From positions 1,718,501-1,782,500 of the forward strand of contig NZ_CP051206.1 of the NCBI RefSeq assembly GCF_012516395.1: a stretch of DNA of 64,000 bases. Reading direction: 5' to 3'. Within the stretch, counting starts at the first letter, position 1; each line of letters begins with the position of its first letter. The notes under the pieces are model-generated. The model made no database searches. It worked only from the letters and a program-made list of their open reading frames with translations, and was not told the origin of the DNA. The translations under genes were made by a program, and so were the position numbers. Positions 41,846-51,899 of this stretch are shown here, in pieces. The stretch is from Dolichospermum flos-aquae CCAP 1403/13F (GTDB taxonomy: Bacteria > Cyanobacteriota > Cyanobacteriia > Cyanobacteriales > Nostocaceae).

Positions 41846-43156
41846 ATGAATCATCGAGTTCTTATTGTTAGCCCCCATTTCCCACCAATTAACGCCGCTG
41901 ATCATCAGCGCATTAGAATGGCACTGCCATACTTTGAAGAATTTGGATGGGATGTAACTGTTCTATGTATCGAACCAGATTTTATCGAAGGAATATATGA
42001 TCCCAACCTGAATTTGACGGTTCCGGAAAACATTGAAACTATTCGAGCATCAGCTATTTCTCCGAAACTATCTAGAAAATTAAAACTTGGGAATTTAGCT
42101 TTTAGATCCATACCTTTTTTGATAAAAGCAACAGCTAAATATTTTGAAGAAAATTATTTTGATTTAGTTTATTTCTCAAATACAGTTTTTTTGACCATGC
42201 CCCTTGGTCGCTACTGGCTAGAGAAATATAAAATTCCTTATATTTTAGACTTTCAAGATCCTTGGTTAAGTGATTATTATGATCGCACTCAAAACACTCC
42301 CCCTGGTGGCAAACTAAAATATGCAATCGCCCAGTCTTTTGCTAAGATTTTAGAACCCTTGACTTTGGCTAAAGCCTGCCATATAACCAGTGTTTCGCCA
42401 GAATATCCCAAAGTATTAATGCAGCGATATTCCTGGCTCAAAGCAGAGCAGTTTACTGTTCTCCCCTTCGGCGCTCCTGACAAAGATTTTGAGATCCTAC
42501 CTAAACTGAATATCCAACAGAAAATATTTGATCCCAATGATGGTTATCAACATTGGGTTTATGTGGGTAGAGGTGGTGAAGATATGGCTTTGAGCCTGAA
42601 TGTCCTTTTCTTAGCAATTCAAAAACATCGTCAGCACAATCCCGAAATTTGGCAAAAAATTAAAATTCATTTTGTTGGCACGAAATATTCAATTTTTGAC
42701 AACAATAAGGAAATAGAGGCGATCGCCAAATCCTATAATTTAGACGATATAATCACTGAATATCCACAACGTATCCCTTACTTTGAAGCCTTGCAAGTTT
42801 TAAAAGATAGTCATGCCATTTTAATAATTGGTTCTGATGATCCCAGTTATTCTGCATCTAAAGTCTATCCATGTATCCTCGCCCAGAAGCCCATCTTAGC
42901 AATTCTGCACGAACAGAGTCTTGTCGTCAACGTAATTAAAGAATGTCAAGCTGGCTATACCGTAACTTTTACTAATTTAACCAATATAGAAATTTATGAT
43001 ACCCTTGGAGAAGGAATAGAATGGTTACTTAATTCTCTAGTCTACGGACTTTCAGAAACAACAGATTGGCAAGCATTTGAGCCTTATACCGCTAGACAAA
43101 TGACCCGAACTTTGTGTAAAATTTTTGATCAGTCAACTAATCCAAAATCAAGGTAA
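41846..43156 (+). CDS. Glycosyltransferase family 4-like protein
   Basis: The 436-residue product begins NHRVLIVSPHFPPINAADHQ with RIRMALPYFEEFGWDVTVLC, the N-domain of a GT-B enzyme. IPYILDFQDPWLSDYYDR, the long ITSVSPEYPKVLMQRYSWLK, and YVGRGGEDMALSLNVLFLAI follow. The donor end is HAILIIGSDDPSYSASKVYP with CILAQKPILAILHE, matching the PSKxYP type seen in GT4 and GT4-like enzymes. The family fit is slightly looser than for the other GT4 genes. The donor is unknown. Confidence 0.82.
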   Translation: MNHRVLIVSPHFPPINAADHQRIRMALPYFEEFGWDVTVLCIEPDFIEGIYDPNLNLTVPENIETIRASAISPKLSRKLKLGNLAFRSIPFLIKATAKYFEENYFDLVYFSNTVFLTMPLGRYWLEKYKIPYILDFQDPWLSDYYDRTQNTPPGGKLKYAIAQSFAKILEPLTLAKACHITSVSPEYPKVLMQRYSWLKAEQFTVLPFGAPDKDFEILPKLNIQQKIFDPNDGYQHWVYVGRGGEDMALSLNVLFLAIQKHRQHNPEIWQKIKIHFVGTKYSIFDNNKEIEAIAKSYNLDDIITEYPQRIPYFEALQVLKDSHAILIIGSDDPSYSASKVYPCILAQKPILAILHEQSLVVNVIKECQAGYTVTFTNLTNIEIYDTLGEGIEWLLNSLVYGLSETTDWQAFEPYTARQMTRTLCKIFDQSTNPKSR

Positions 43157-43299
43157 AACCTAAAATATGCAAAAAAAATTGTGATTTATGCAAAACTGAA
43201 CTAGAACTTTCTGGGTATGAACTCGGTAACATCGAAACCTATATTTTTACAAAAGCTATAAATTAAATTTTGTAATGCAAGCCCTACGTAAAAAAAATA

Positions 43300-44760
43300 A
43301 TGTCACATTACTCTCTAAACAATAGACCTTTGCTAAGTCTAAAATCAGATAAAATATCTGTAAGTAAAATATTTTGGGTAATTTGCCTTGTGCTGGCTTT
43401 TATTGGGCTAACGACACCTAATCCCCTGGAAACATCTTTAGGATGCCTAATTTGGCCAGTCCTGTTTTCATTGCTTTGGCGACCTGGTGAACCACCTGCA
43501 TTATTATTTGCAGCCAGCTTTCAAATGATTCAGGTAATTGTCCCTGTCATTAATGCTAATTTAGCAGGAGAAACCCTAGAGCAGAATTTTGGTCAAGAAC
43601 TAAGTTTAGCATTTTATTTAGGTATCCTATCTATCCTAGCACTCGCCTATGGTATGAAGCTGGCTGTTGGCAATTCTCCTGTAATTAGCTTAATAGATCA
43701 AGAAAAAAGTGCATCAGAATTAAAATTTTCTAGGTTAGCAATAGCATATTTAGGGACATTCGTACTTTCTTCATTAATGAGTGTTCTAGCATTTGGAAAT
43801 CCTGCTTTTACACAACTTTTGCTATCTTTGGCATCTTTGCGCTGGTTGGTTATTTTTTTGATTGTCTGGAATGGATTTCGTGATCTTAAATTTAGCTTAT
43901 TATCTTTAATCATTGTTATTTGGGAAATTATCATTGGGATGACTGGTTTTTTTAGCGGATTTAAGCAAATTATTTTTCTAGTATTGGTTGTATATGGGGC
44001 GACTAGTCTGAAAGTTAAGCAATTACTACGCCCCCAAGTTTTAATATTGATGGTGCTATTACTGTTATTAGCAACTTACTGGCAAAGTGTCAAGGGAGAT
44101 TATCGTAACTATGTTAACGGAGGAACTCAAACTCAAACCGTGAGGGTTTCTTTGGCTGATAGCTTAAATTATCATACTAATTCTGCCAATAACATCAACG
44201 AGAAAGAGCTTGGAGACGGATTTAATGCCTTATTATCTCGTTTGGGATACCTTAAATTTTTCGCTGGTACCATTAGAACTGTACCTAATGCTGTTCCTTA
44301 TCAAAATGGCAAACTATGGTCGGAAGCAATATCTGCTTTAATTCCCCGTGCTTTTTTTCCTGATAAGCCGATATTTGACGATTCCAAACGCACAAATGAA
44401 TTTTCGGGTATTGAAGCGGCTGGGGCTGACAAAGGTACTTCGGTTAGTATTGGCTATGTGGGTGAGAGTTACATTGATTTTGGCGTTCCATTCATGTTTG
44501 CACCAATTTTTGCCCTAGGCTGTTTTTGGGGTTGGCTTTACCGATTTATAACTAATGTAGGATCAATTCCTTTGCTAGGATTAGCAGGAGCAACGACTAT
44601 TTTATTGAACTCAGCAGTTTTTTTTGAGTCTTCTAATGTTAAAATATTTCCTGCAGGAGTAATTTTATTATTAGTTTATTCTATGGTTCTTCGTCTTTTT
44701 GGAAAAAACATTTGGTTATGGCTGACGTGTAAATCTAAGAGGATGTTTGAAAAGTTTTAG
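43300..44760 (+). CDS. Polysaccharide polymerase-like membrane protein (Wzy-type)
   Basis: The 486-residue protein has about 11-12 hydrophobic spans, beginning ISVSKIFWVICLVLAFIGLT, with a large loop near residues 275-370 (ALIPRAFFPDKPIFDDSKRT; GTSVSIGYVGESYIDFGVPF). It thus fits O-antigen polymerases and related EPS polymerases: many spans, a long periplasmic loop, and no ATP or sugar motif. It would polymerise lipid-linked repeat units. The final codons KSKRMFEKF and the stop are supplied by the left end of MITE-E, so the native C-terminus was replaced. Wzy sequences are poorly conserved, so the call rests on topology and context. Confidence 0.75.
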   Translation: MSHYSLNNRPLLSLKSDKISVSKIFWVICLVLAFIGLTTPNPLETSLGCLIWPVLFSLLWRPGEPPALLFAASFQMIQVIVPVINANLAGETLEQNFGQELSLAFYLGILSILALAYGMKLAVGNSPVISLIDQEKSASELKFSRLAIAYLGTFVLSSLMSVLAFGNPAFTQLLLSLASLRWLVIFLIVWNGFRDLKFSLLSLIIVIWEIIIGMTGFFSGFKQIIFLVLVVYGATSLKVKQLLRPQVLILMVLLLLLATYWQSVKGDYRNYVNGGTQTQTVRVSLADSLNYHTNSANNINEKELGDGFNALLSRLGYLKFFAGTIRTVPNAVPYQNGKLWSEAISALIPRAFFPDKPIFDDSKRTNEFSGIEAAGADKGTSVSIGYVGESYIDFGVPFMFAPIFALGCFWGWLYRFITNVGSIPLLGLAGATTILLNSAVFFESSNVKIFPAGVILLLVYSMVLRLFGKNIWLWLTCKSKRMFEKF

Positions 44761-44902
44761 GCTGTGATTTTAGGCACTTACAGATCCCCCCTAACCCCCC
44801 TTGCTAAGGGGGGAACTAGAGTCAAAGTCCCCCTTTTCAAGGGGGATTTAGGGGGATCTAAAAATATTTGATACACCATGAGGGACTTTTCAAACATCCT
44901 CT
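44738..44902. mobile_element. MITE-E (about 165 bp) with nested G/C-run palindrome
   Basis: Ends AGAGGATGTTTGAAAAGT and ACTTTTCAAACATCCTCT form a perfect 18-bp inverted repeat. Inside is a second inverted repeat: AGATCCCCCC/CCCCTAA runs facing TTAGGGGGATCT around ctagagtcaaag. The left end lies inside the last codons of the Wzy-like gene. No gene is inside. Confidence 0.9.
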
Positions 44903-44941
44903 AAGTTGAATTAACTTTGCTGAGGTAGTTAAAATTAGTCA

Positions 44942-46120
44942 ATGACGAATTTAGCAATTATTGCATCTCATCCAATTCAGTATTACGCGCCACTTTTTCG
45001 GTCTCTGGCTCAAGACTGTAATTTTAATATTAAAGTATTCTATTTATGGGATTTTGGCATTACAAATCAGATTGATCCAGGATTTAAGCAATCATTAAAA
45101 TGGGATATTCCATTACTAGATGGCTATAACTTTGAATTTGTGCCTAACATTAGTAAAGATCGCGGCACTCATCATATCTTTGGCTTGCAAAATCCCAGCC
45201 TGACTCAGCAAGTTTTAGCATTTAAACCAGATGCTATATTCCTAACAGTATCCTATAACTACGCAAGTATTTATAGGTTTCTTTGGCAGATGAGAAATAT
45301 CAATATTCCCATGATATTTCGTGGTGATTCCCATCGAATTCAGGCAAAAAATGATTTTAAAAGTCAGCTAAAAAAGCTATTTATTGCCAAAATTTTCCAA
45401 AATTTTGCTGCTTGTCTATATGTTGGTAAAGCTAATTATGAATATTTTAAATATCATGCTGTCTTAGAGAGTAAATTATTTTTCGCTCCCCATGCTATTG
45501 ATAATAACCGGTTTTCTGCCATGACTAATGAGGCATCTAGTCAAGCAAAAAATTGGAAACACGAATTAGGTATCCCTCCCCAAAATCAGGTGATCCTTTT
45601 TGCTGGCAAATTTGAACATAAAAAGCGTCCTTTGGATTTAATTCAGGCTTTTATTAATGCACAATTAAAATCAGTGTCTCTGCTATTAGTTGGGGCTGGA
45701 AATTTAGACTCAGAAATGCGAGATTTGTCTAAGCATAATGATCAAATTTACTTTGCTCCATTTCAAAACCAATCGCTAATGCCGCGTACTTATGCTAGTT
45801 GTGATGTCTTTGTTTTGCCTAGCTATGGTAGTGGTGAAACATGGGGGTTAGCAATTAATGAAGCGATGTGTATGGGATGTCCTGTAATTGTTAGCAGTCA
45901 TGTTGGTTGTGCGGCTGATTTAGTTAAACATAGAAAGAATGGTTTGATTTTTGAAGCAGGAAATGTAGAGGCTCTTACTGCTAGTCTTAAAGAGGCTATG
46001 GCTGATCATTATCGCTTGAAACAATGGGGAGAAGAAAGTAAAATTATTGTCAGAGACTACTGTTATGATCGCATAATTGCAGGCTTAAAGGAAGCCTTGG
46101 CAGCGATATGTAATAAATAA
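44942..46120 (+). CDS. Glycosyltransferase family 4
   Basis: The product (392 aa) starts MTNLAIIASHPIQYYAPLFR, the HPIQYYAPL opening of a common GT4 group. It has FKPDAIFLTVSYNYASIYRF, IFRGDSHRIQAKNDFKSQLK, VILFAGKFEHKKRPLDLIQA, VLPSYGSGETWGLAINEAMC (E-x7-E) and GCPVIVSSHVGCAADLV. Such enzymes are frequent next to AsnB-like genes in EPS loci. It is 18 bp before the next GT4, so the two are likely translated together. The donor is unknown. Confidence 0.92.
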   Translation: MTNLAIIASHPIQYYAPLFRSLAQDCNFNIKVFYLWDFGITNQIDPGFKQSLKWDIPLLDGYNFEFVPNISKDRGTHHIFGLQNPSLTQQVLAFKPDAIFLTVSYNYASIYRFLWQMRNINIPMIFRGDSHRIQAKNDFKSQLKKLFIAKIFQNFAACLYVGKANYEYFKYHAVLESKLFFAPHAIDNNRFSAMTNEASSQAKNWKHELGIPPQNQVILFAGKFEHKKRPLDLIQAFINAQLKSVSLLLVGAGNLDSEMRDLSKHNDQIYFAPFQNQSLMPRTYASCDVFVLPSYGSGETWGLAINEAMCMGCPVIVSSHVGCAADLVKHRKNGLIFEAGNVEALTASLKEAMADHYRLKQWGEESKIIVRDYCYDRIIAGLKEALAAICNK

Positions 46121-46138
46121 ATATTATCTATATTATCT

Positions 46139-47320
46139 ATGAATAAAAATAATCTTCACCTCTGGTTTCCCAACTTATTTGCATTTACGGGTGGTATTCA
46201 AACATACTGCTGTTTCTTCCTCAAAGCCATTCAAAATATCTACCCTGATACTGATTATGATATCTTTATCAAACATGATAGACATTCCTCACCCAACTTC
46301 TCAACCCTAGCCCCTACTAGATTTCACTTTGCTGGATCTATACCATTACCACTGAGAACAGTTGCATTTGCAGTCCAGCTAATTGGTTGGGGAATCTGGA
46401 AACGCCCAAAATTAATCATTACCGGACACCTGAATTTTACTGTTGCAGCCTACTGGCTAAAACGATTGACAAATATCCCTTATTGGACTGTCGCTCATGG
46501 TATCGAAGCCTGGGATATCAAAAACTCAGCTTTGCAAACAGCTTTACATCATGCAGACCTGATTTTAGCAGTTAGTGGCTATACCCGCGATCGCCTCCTG
46601 AGAGAACAAAACCTCGACCCGGATAAAATCTCCGTACTCTATAACACATTTGATGCCGATAAATTTGTACCCGCATCTAAACCGACCTATTTATTAGACC
46701 GATATCAACTTAAACCAGAACAACCGACAATTTTAACAGTAGGTAGATTATCAGCATCAGAACAGTATAAAGGCTATGACCAAATCATCCGCGCCATACC
46801 AAAAATTCGTGACCTAATTCCCGATGTTCATTATATCATTGTGGGTAAAGGAGATGATAAATTGAGAATTGACCAATTAATTACCGAATTAAAATTAGAA
46901 ACCTGTGTCACTCTGGCTGGTTTTGTTCCCGATGCTGAACTTTGTGATTACTATAATCTTTGTGATCTTTTTGCCATGCCCAGTAAAGGCGAAGGTTTTG
47001 GTATAGTTTATTTAGAAGCCTTAGCCTGTGGTAAACCCGTACTCGGTAGTAATCAAGACGCAGCAGTTGATGCGCTTTGTCATGGTAAACTAGGGGCATT
47101 GGTAAATCCTGATGATGTGGATGAAATTGCTCAAACTATTATTCAAATTTTACAAAGTACATATCCTAATCCTTTAATGTATCAACCCGAATCCTTGCGT
47201 CAACAGGTTATTGACACCTTTGGTTTTGAGCAGTTTCAGAAAACTTTGGCTGGATATTTGCACCGATTATTGAATCCAAATCATAAAATCAGGAAGCCAG
47301 GGAATAAGTTTCTCCGCTAA
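46139..47320 (+). CDS. Glycosyltransferase family 4
   Basis: The product (393 aa) starts NKNNLHLWFPNLFAFTGGIQ with TYCCFFLKAIQ. Its donor domain has ILTVGRLSASEQYKGYDQII, IVGKGDDKLRIDQLITELKL, VTLAGFVPDAELCDYYNLCD and LFAMPSKGEGFGIVYLEALA with the E-x7-E motif, then GKPVLGSNQDAAVDAL. This is a textbook retaining GT4 with mannosyl- or rhamnosyltransferase-like features, although the donor cannot be assigned. It starts 18 bp after the previous GT4. Confidence 0.93.
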   Translation: MNKNNLHLWFPNLFAFTGGIQTYCCFFLKAIQNIYPDTDYDIFIKHDRHSSPNFSTLAPTRFHFAGSIPLPLRTVAFAVQLIGWGIWKRPKLIITGHLNFTVAAYWLKRLTNIPYWTVAHGIEAWDIKNSALQTALHHADLILAVSGYTRDRLLREQNLDPDKISVLYNTFDADKFVPASKPTYLLDRYQLKPEQPTILTVGRLSASEQYKGYDQIIRAIPKIRDLIPDVHYIIVGKGDDKLRIDQLITELKLETCVTLAGFVPDAELCDYYNLCDLFAMPSKGEGFGIVYLEALACGKPVLGSNQDAAVDALCHGKLGALVNPDDVDEIAQTIIQILQSTYPNPLMYQPESLRQQVIDTFGFEQFQKTLAGYLHRLLNPNHKIRKPGNKFLR

Positions 47321-47387
47321 TAGCACAAGTTGGACTTAAACGACTAATTTTGATGAAGTTGATATATACGCAAACAATAGGGTTTTT

Positions 47388-47597
47388 ATGAAAATAATTG
47401 ATGATTGGTATTTAGAAAACTTGGTTTGTTCTCAAGATAAAACAGCACTCAATTTAGTAGATAATAATCTAGTTTCAGTATCAGGTAATAGCTATCCAAT
47501 AGTTAATGGTATTCCCATAATGCTTTTAAATAATTTAGTCGTCTTGAGACGACTTTTGCTATTAGACTCAGAATTCATTCTGAAGCGGGTTAAATAA
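47388..47597 (+). pseudogene. Trm112-like (UPF0434) N-terminal fragment, truncated by a palindromic repeat
   Basis: The first 50 residues (LENLVCSQDKTALNLVDNNL, then VSVSGNSYPIVNGIPIMLL) are the Trm112-like zinc-ribbon-type module that often precedes a class I methyltransferase domain in EPS loci; only one of its usual Cys residues is present. The frame then enters a palindromic repeat (AGTCGTCT/AGACGACT at about 47539-47556) and ends as RRLLLLDSEFILKRVK. No methyltransferase domain follows. It may still be expressed as a short peptide but looks like a truncated gene. Confidence 0.65.
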
Positions 47598-47668
47598 GAA
47601 TGAAATAGCCCTGGAATTTATCCCTTATCGAAAATACCTGTTAATTTAAACCAAAGCTAATTACTAAT

Positions 47669-49453
47669 ATGTGTGGTATTGCCGGAATTATTGGATTTAA
47701 TGACTATGATAATCAGTTAAAAGCAAAAATCGAAAAGATGCAAACTGCACTAAAACATCGTGGTCCTGATGATGCAGGTATTTATATTTCAACTGACAAA
47801 CAAGCAGCTTTAGCTCACACTCGACTTTCTATACTTGATCTCAGTGCTGCTGGACATCAACCTATGTCTACCAGTGACAACCGCTATCATATTACATTTA
47901 ATGGAGAAATTTACAACTTTCAAGAATTGCGAGAAAATCTTATTTCCCAAGGTGAAAAATTTCATTCTCAAACAGATACAGAAGTAATTCTCAAACTCTA
48001 TCAAAGAATCGGTTCTGATTGTGTCCACCACTTACGAGGAATGTTTGCTTTTGCGATTTGGGATGATTTAGAAAAAACTTGTTTTTTAGCTCGTGACCCT
48101 TTAGGAATTAAACCACTTTACTATTACCAATTAGGTACAACTTTAGTATTTGCTTCCGAACTCAGAGCAGTTTTAGCATCTGGTTTACCTGCAATTAATA
48201 TGAGTGTGGAAGGATTATATGGTTATTTAACAACTGGTTCAGTTCCCGAACCATACACCCTAATCGCTGACATTCATTGTTTATCTGCTGGTAATTGGCT
48301 ATATTGGCACAATGGAAATATTACTAAAAAACAATATTGGCAAATAAATTTTACTCCTGAAAAAATTTCTCCTCCAGAAGCGCGAGAAATAGTCCGTAAA
48401 GCTTTATTAGATTCCATTCAACATCATTTTATCAGTGATGTACCCGTGGGAATTTTCCTCAGTGGTGGTATTGACTCCACAACCATTCTCGCTCTAGCAA
48501 CCCAAACCCAACAATCACAATTATCTACCTATTCCATAGCTTTTGCTGAATCGGAATTCAATGAGGGAGAATTAGCTGAAAAAATCGCTAATCATTTTGG
48601 TGCAAAACACACAGAATATCAAGTTACATCATCCTTTGCTAAGGGAATATTACCAGACTTTCTCAAAGCAATTGATCAACCCAGTATTGATGGCTTTAAT
48701 ACATTTTGTGTATCTAAGGTTGCCCATGATCAGGGCATGAAGGTAGTATTATCCGGTTTAGGTGGAGATGAAATATTTGGTGGATACCAGTCTTTCCAAA
48801 AAGTGCCTCAGATGGTTTCATTTAGTAAAAATACAAAATTCTTATCTTTGCTTCGCACGGGTTTCGGTATAGGCTTGGCAAATTGGGGAACTTCAGCAAA
48901 AATGAAACGATTCGGTGATTTTTTAAGGCATCCTCCTACTTTTGCATCTGCTTATCGTAGTTTTCGAGGTATTTTTTCTCATCAAGAAGCTTTGACAATT
49001 GTTCAACAACTATTGGGAGAAAGTTTGATTTATCAACAGCAATTAGACAGTAACCAGAATACTCCAGAAGATGAAGTCAGCTTTTTAGAATTAAGCCGCT
49101 ATATGCGTAATCAATTACTGCGAGATAGTGATGTGATGAGCATGAATTGGGGTTTAGAATTGCGTGTTCCTTTTGTAGATCAAGCTTTACTAGAAGCTGT
49201 TGCACCAATCCCTAGTAATATTCGTTTACAAGAGGGGAAAAAACTTTTAACACAAGCAATTACAGAAATACCTGATTGGGTAGTAAATAAACCTAAGAAA
49301 GGCTTTTCTTTCCCTTTTGAAAGTTGGATGGATAGTGAATTTGGTGATTATTTCCAAAACTCAAATATACCCCTAAATATATCTCTCACTTCCTGGTATC
49401 GTCGTTGGAGTTTAGCAATATTTAAACATTGGTGGGAGTCGGTTAGATCATGA
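47669..49453 (+). CDS. asnB: Asparagine synthase-like amidotransferase (AsnB)
   Basis: The class II glutaminase domain has Cys2 ([20 protein letters not shown]), the [15 protein letters not shown] strand and FNGEIYNF. The synthetase domain has the PP-loop [20 protein letters not shown] (about residue 260) and [20 protein letters not shown]. Length is 594. In sugar clusters AsnB homologues often amidate uronic or other sugar acids (as WbpS-like enzymes) rather than make free asparagine. Here it lies among glycosyltransferases and overlaps the next one by 4 bp, which favours glycan amidation; free asparagine synthesis cannot be excluded. Confidence 0.93.
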   Translation: MCGIAGIIGFNDYDNQLKAKIEKMQTALKHRGPDDAGIYISTDKQAALAHTRLSILDLSAAGHQPMSTSDNRYHITFNGEIYNFQELRENLISQGEKFHSQTDTEVILKLYQRIGSDCVHHLRGMFAFAIWDDLEKTCFLARDPLGIKPLYYYQLGTTLVFASELRAVLASGLPAINMSVEGLYGYLTTGSVPEPYTLIADIHCLSAGNWLYWHNGNITKKQYWQINFTPEKISPPEAREIVRKALLDSIQHHFISDVPVGIFLSGGIDSTTILALATQTQQSQLSTYSIAFAESEFNEGELAEKIANHFGAKHTEYQVTSSFAKGILPDFLKAIDQPSIDGFNTFCVSKVAHDQGMKVVLSGLGGDEIFGGYQSFQKVPQMVSFSKNTKFLSLLRTGFGIGLANWGTSAKMKRFGDFLRHPPTFASAYRSFRGIFSHQEALTIVQQLLGESLIYQQQLDSNQNTPEDEVSFLELSRYMRNQLLRDSDVMSMNWGLELRVPFVDQALLEAVAPIPSNIRLQEGKKLLTQAITEIPDWVVNKPKKGFSFPFESWMDSEFGDYFQNSNIPLNISLTSWYRRWSLAIFKHWWESVRS

Positions 49454-50637
49454 AAGTTCTCCATGTAATTCCTTCCGTCAGTCCTGTGCGTGGTGGTCCG
49501 AGTCAAGCCATTATACAAATGGTGAAAGCTTTAAGAAAAAATGACATTAATGCAGAAATTATCACTACTAATGATAATGGTGAAGATTTATTAGATGTAC
49601 CTTTCGGAAAATTTATAGATTATCAACAAGTTCCTATCCAGTTTTTCCCCCGGTTTTCTCCTCCTATTAATGCAGTTAGAGAATTTGCTTATTCAGGAGA
49701 TTTTACCATTTGGTTATGGAAAAATATCCGCAATTATGACTTATTGCATATTCATGCTATTTTTTCTTATAGTTCTACTATAGCAATGGCGATCGCCCGA
49801 CTGCAAAAAGTTCCCTATATTGTTCGTCCTCTAGGACAACTGTGTACATGGTCTTTACAGCAAAGTGCCAGAAAAAAGCAAATATATCTCAGAATTATCG
49901 AAAAATCTAATCTTAATCAGAGTCAATCAATTCATTTTACTTCCGCATTAGAACAGCAAGAAGCTTCGCTATTAAATTTGACCTCCCCAAGTTTTATTCT
50001 TCCTCATGGACTTTCCATTCCACCCATAATTCCTAATGCTTATCAACGTCTGCGACAACACTTTAATTTACCAGCAGATGAACCAATTATTTTATTTTTA
50101 TCTCGCTTACATCCCAAAAAAGGGTTAGATTACTTAATTCCAGCATTAGGAAAATTATCTCATTACCGTTTTACATTCATTTTAGCAGGTAGCGGTGATC
50201 CTGATTATGAAAATGAAATTAAATCACTTTTAGTCTCTGAGGGAATTCAGAATCGTACCCATTTAACTGGATTTGTTAAAGGAGAAATTAAGGGATTATT
50301 AATACAAGGAGCAGATTTATTTGCTCTGACTTCCTATTCAGAAAACTTTGGTATATCAGTTCTAGAATCCCTAGCTGCGGGTACTTCAGTTATAATTACA
50401 CCTGGTGTTGCTTTATCTGATATTGTTGATCAACAGCAAATTGGCTCTGTTGCAGAACTTGACGTGAATGAAATTTCTGCTGCTATTCAACATTTCCTAG
50501 ATAATCCTCAGGAAGCAAAAAAAATGGGCGATTGCGCTCGGCAGTTTATATTGGATAATTATACATGGGATAGAATAGCATTAAAAATGGTTTCAGTGTA
50601 TGAAGATATAATCTTTATATCCCCGACTTCTTGTTAA
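49450..50637 (+). CDS. Glycosyltransferase family 4
   Basis: The start codon overlaps the asnB stop (ATGA), so translation is probably coupled. The protein (395 aa) reads [20 protein letters not shown] with [10 protein letters not shown], then [20 protein letters not shown] and [20 protein letters not shown]. The donor domain holds [60 protein letters not shown] with E-x7-E, and [16 protein letters not shown]. The match to the GT4 group found beside asparagine synthase-like genes is strong. The donor is unknown. Confidence 0.93.
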   Translation: MKVLHVIPSVSPVRGGPSQAIIQMVKALRKNDINAEIITTNDNGEDLLDVPFGKFIDYQQVPIQFFPRFSPPINAVREFAYSGDFTIWLWKNIRNYDLLHIHAIFSYSSTIAMAIARLQKVPYIVRPLGQLCTWSLQQSARKKQIYLRIIEKSNLNQSQSIHFTSALEQQEASLLNLTSPSFILPHGLSIPPIIPNAYQRLRQHFNLPADEPIILFLSRLHPKKGLDYLIPALGKLSHYRFTFILAGSGDPDYENEIKSLLVSEGIQNRTHLTGFVKGEIKGLLIQGADLFALTSYSENFGISVLESLAAGTSVIITPGVALSDIVDQQQIGSVAELDVNEISAAIQHFLDNPQEAKKMGDCARQFILDNYTWDRIALKMVSVYEDIIFISPTSC

Positions 50638-50661
50638 GATGAAACACAGGAGATAGTCATC

Positions 50662-51492
50662 ATGTATCAAAGTGAAGCACCTCCGCACAAAAACCTGCCC
50701 ACCATGTATGATTTACCCAGCGAGGATATTGATGAATTAGACTCCACAATTCATCCCCGTCCACCCTGGGAAACCATGCCCACGATGTATGATTTACCTA
50801 GTGAAAATCCAGAGGAGCCAGGGTTGCCAGACGAATTTCATGACTTTCAACCGCAATTATTACGGGAAACCTGTCAATCTCCCGTTTATCCCCAAGAGGA
50901 AATGTTCATTGGTACAGATTTAAACTTATACTATGATCCTCGCCATTATTCATGGTATAAAAGACCAGATTGGTTTTTAGTGTTAGGAGTGCCTGCTTCT
51001 GAAAAACAGGAGGATATGCGCTGGAGTTATGTGATTTGGCAAGAAGGATTATCTCCATTTTTAATAGTAGAATTATTATCACCAGGTACGGAAGCAGAAG
51101 ATTTAGGACAAACATTAAGAAGCGCGAATAAACCGCCGACAAAATGGCAAGCTTATGAACAGTATTTGCGATCGCCATATTATGTTATTTTCGATAGATA
51201 TGAAAATCGGCTCCGAGTATTTCAACTATTTGGGACAAAATATCAAGCAGTCGAACTGACAGAACCAAAATTCTGGTTTCCTGAGTTGGAATTAGGAGTA
51301 GGAGTTTGGGCGGGAAAATATCAAGGTACAGAAGGTTTGTGGCTACGTTGGTATAATCAAGATGGTGATTGGATTCCTACTTTTGCCGAAAGAGCAGAAC
51401 AGGAGAAACGACGAGCAGAACAGGAGAAACAACGGGCAGACAAATTAGCTGAAAAATTGCGGGCTTTGGGAGTCAATTTAGATGAGATCTAA
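50662..51492 (+). CDS. Uma2 family protein (DUF820) with coiled-coil tail
   Basis: The 276-residue protein has an N-terminal duplication: PTMYDLPSEDIDELD and then PTMYDLPSENPEEPGLPDEF. The Uma2 core follows with YKRPDWFLVLGVPASEKQED and SPFLIVELLSPGTEAEDLGQ. The C-terminus has EKRRAEQEKQRADKLAEKLR heptads. It is a paralogue of the protein at 8576; a 36-bp block for PEEPGLPDEFH is nearly identical in both, 42 kb apart. Its function is unknown; a nuclease fold is known for the family. It follows the GT4 by 24 bp. Confidence 0.9.
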   Translation: MYQSEAPPHKNLPTMYDLPSEDIDELDSTIHPRPPWETMPTMYDLPSENPEEPGLPDEFHDFQPQLLRETCQSPVYPQEEMFIGTDLNLYYDPRHYSWYKRPDWFLVLGVPASEKQEDMRWSYVIWQEGLSPFLIVELLSPGTEAEDLGQTLRSANKPPTKWQAYEQYLRSPYYVIFDRYENRLRVFQLFGTKYQAVELTEPKFWFPELELGVGVWAGKYQGTEGLWLRWYNQDGDWIPTFAERAEQEKRRAEQEKQRADKLAEKLRALGVNLDEI

Positions 51493-51536
51493 ATAAAATT
51501 AACTGAAAGGAGATATGTTATTGTGGGTAGACAATA

Positions 51537-51899
51537 ATGATAGAAAACATCACCACAGAAAACAGCAATCAAACTCTAGAAGAAAGAAAAAAAGAGGCAT
51601 TACAAACAGCCGCAAAATGTCGGCAAATTCTCTTAGAAAATGGAGCAAAAGAGGTAATATTATTTGGTTCTTTATCAGGAGAAAGTCCTTGGCATTGGCA
51701 ATCTGATTTAGATTTAGCCGTGAGAGGAATGTCAGAAAAACAACAATGGGAAGCCTATTCTCTTCTAGAAAAAATCACACCTAATTGGTTAAAAATAGAT
51801 TTGGTAGCATTAGAAGAAATCCCAGATTTTGTGCGTTCTCGCATTCTCAAAGAAAAACCCATGCCTACTAATAAATATTTGTTTACTTCAGGGGACTGA
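51537..51899 (+). CDS. MNT-type nucleotidyltransferase domain protein
   Basis: The 120-residue product has the minimal nucleotidyltransferase motif VILFGSLSGESPWHWQSDLD (G-S...D-L-D) after RCRQILLENGAKE-like text, and LKIDLVALEEIPDFVRSRIL at the end. Such MNT proteins usually pair with a HEPN partner as a toxin-antitoxin system that AMPylates the HEPN toxin. No clear HEPN gene follows: only a 40-codon GTG frame (51986-52108) and a 24-codon frame overlapping it. It may be an orphan or its partner may have decayed. Confidence 0.83.
   Translation: MIENITTENSNQTLEERKKEALQTAAKCRQILLENGAKEVILFGSLSGESPWHWQSDLDLAVRGMSEKQQWEAYSLLEKITPNWLKIDLVALEEIPDFVRSRILKEKPMPTNKYLFTSGD

Noticed and set aside
47669-49453. 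asnB as a lasso-peptide type AsnB
   Set aside because: No precursor peptide, B-protein protease or RRE gene is near; the neighbours are glycosyltransferases.
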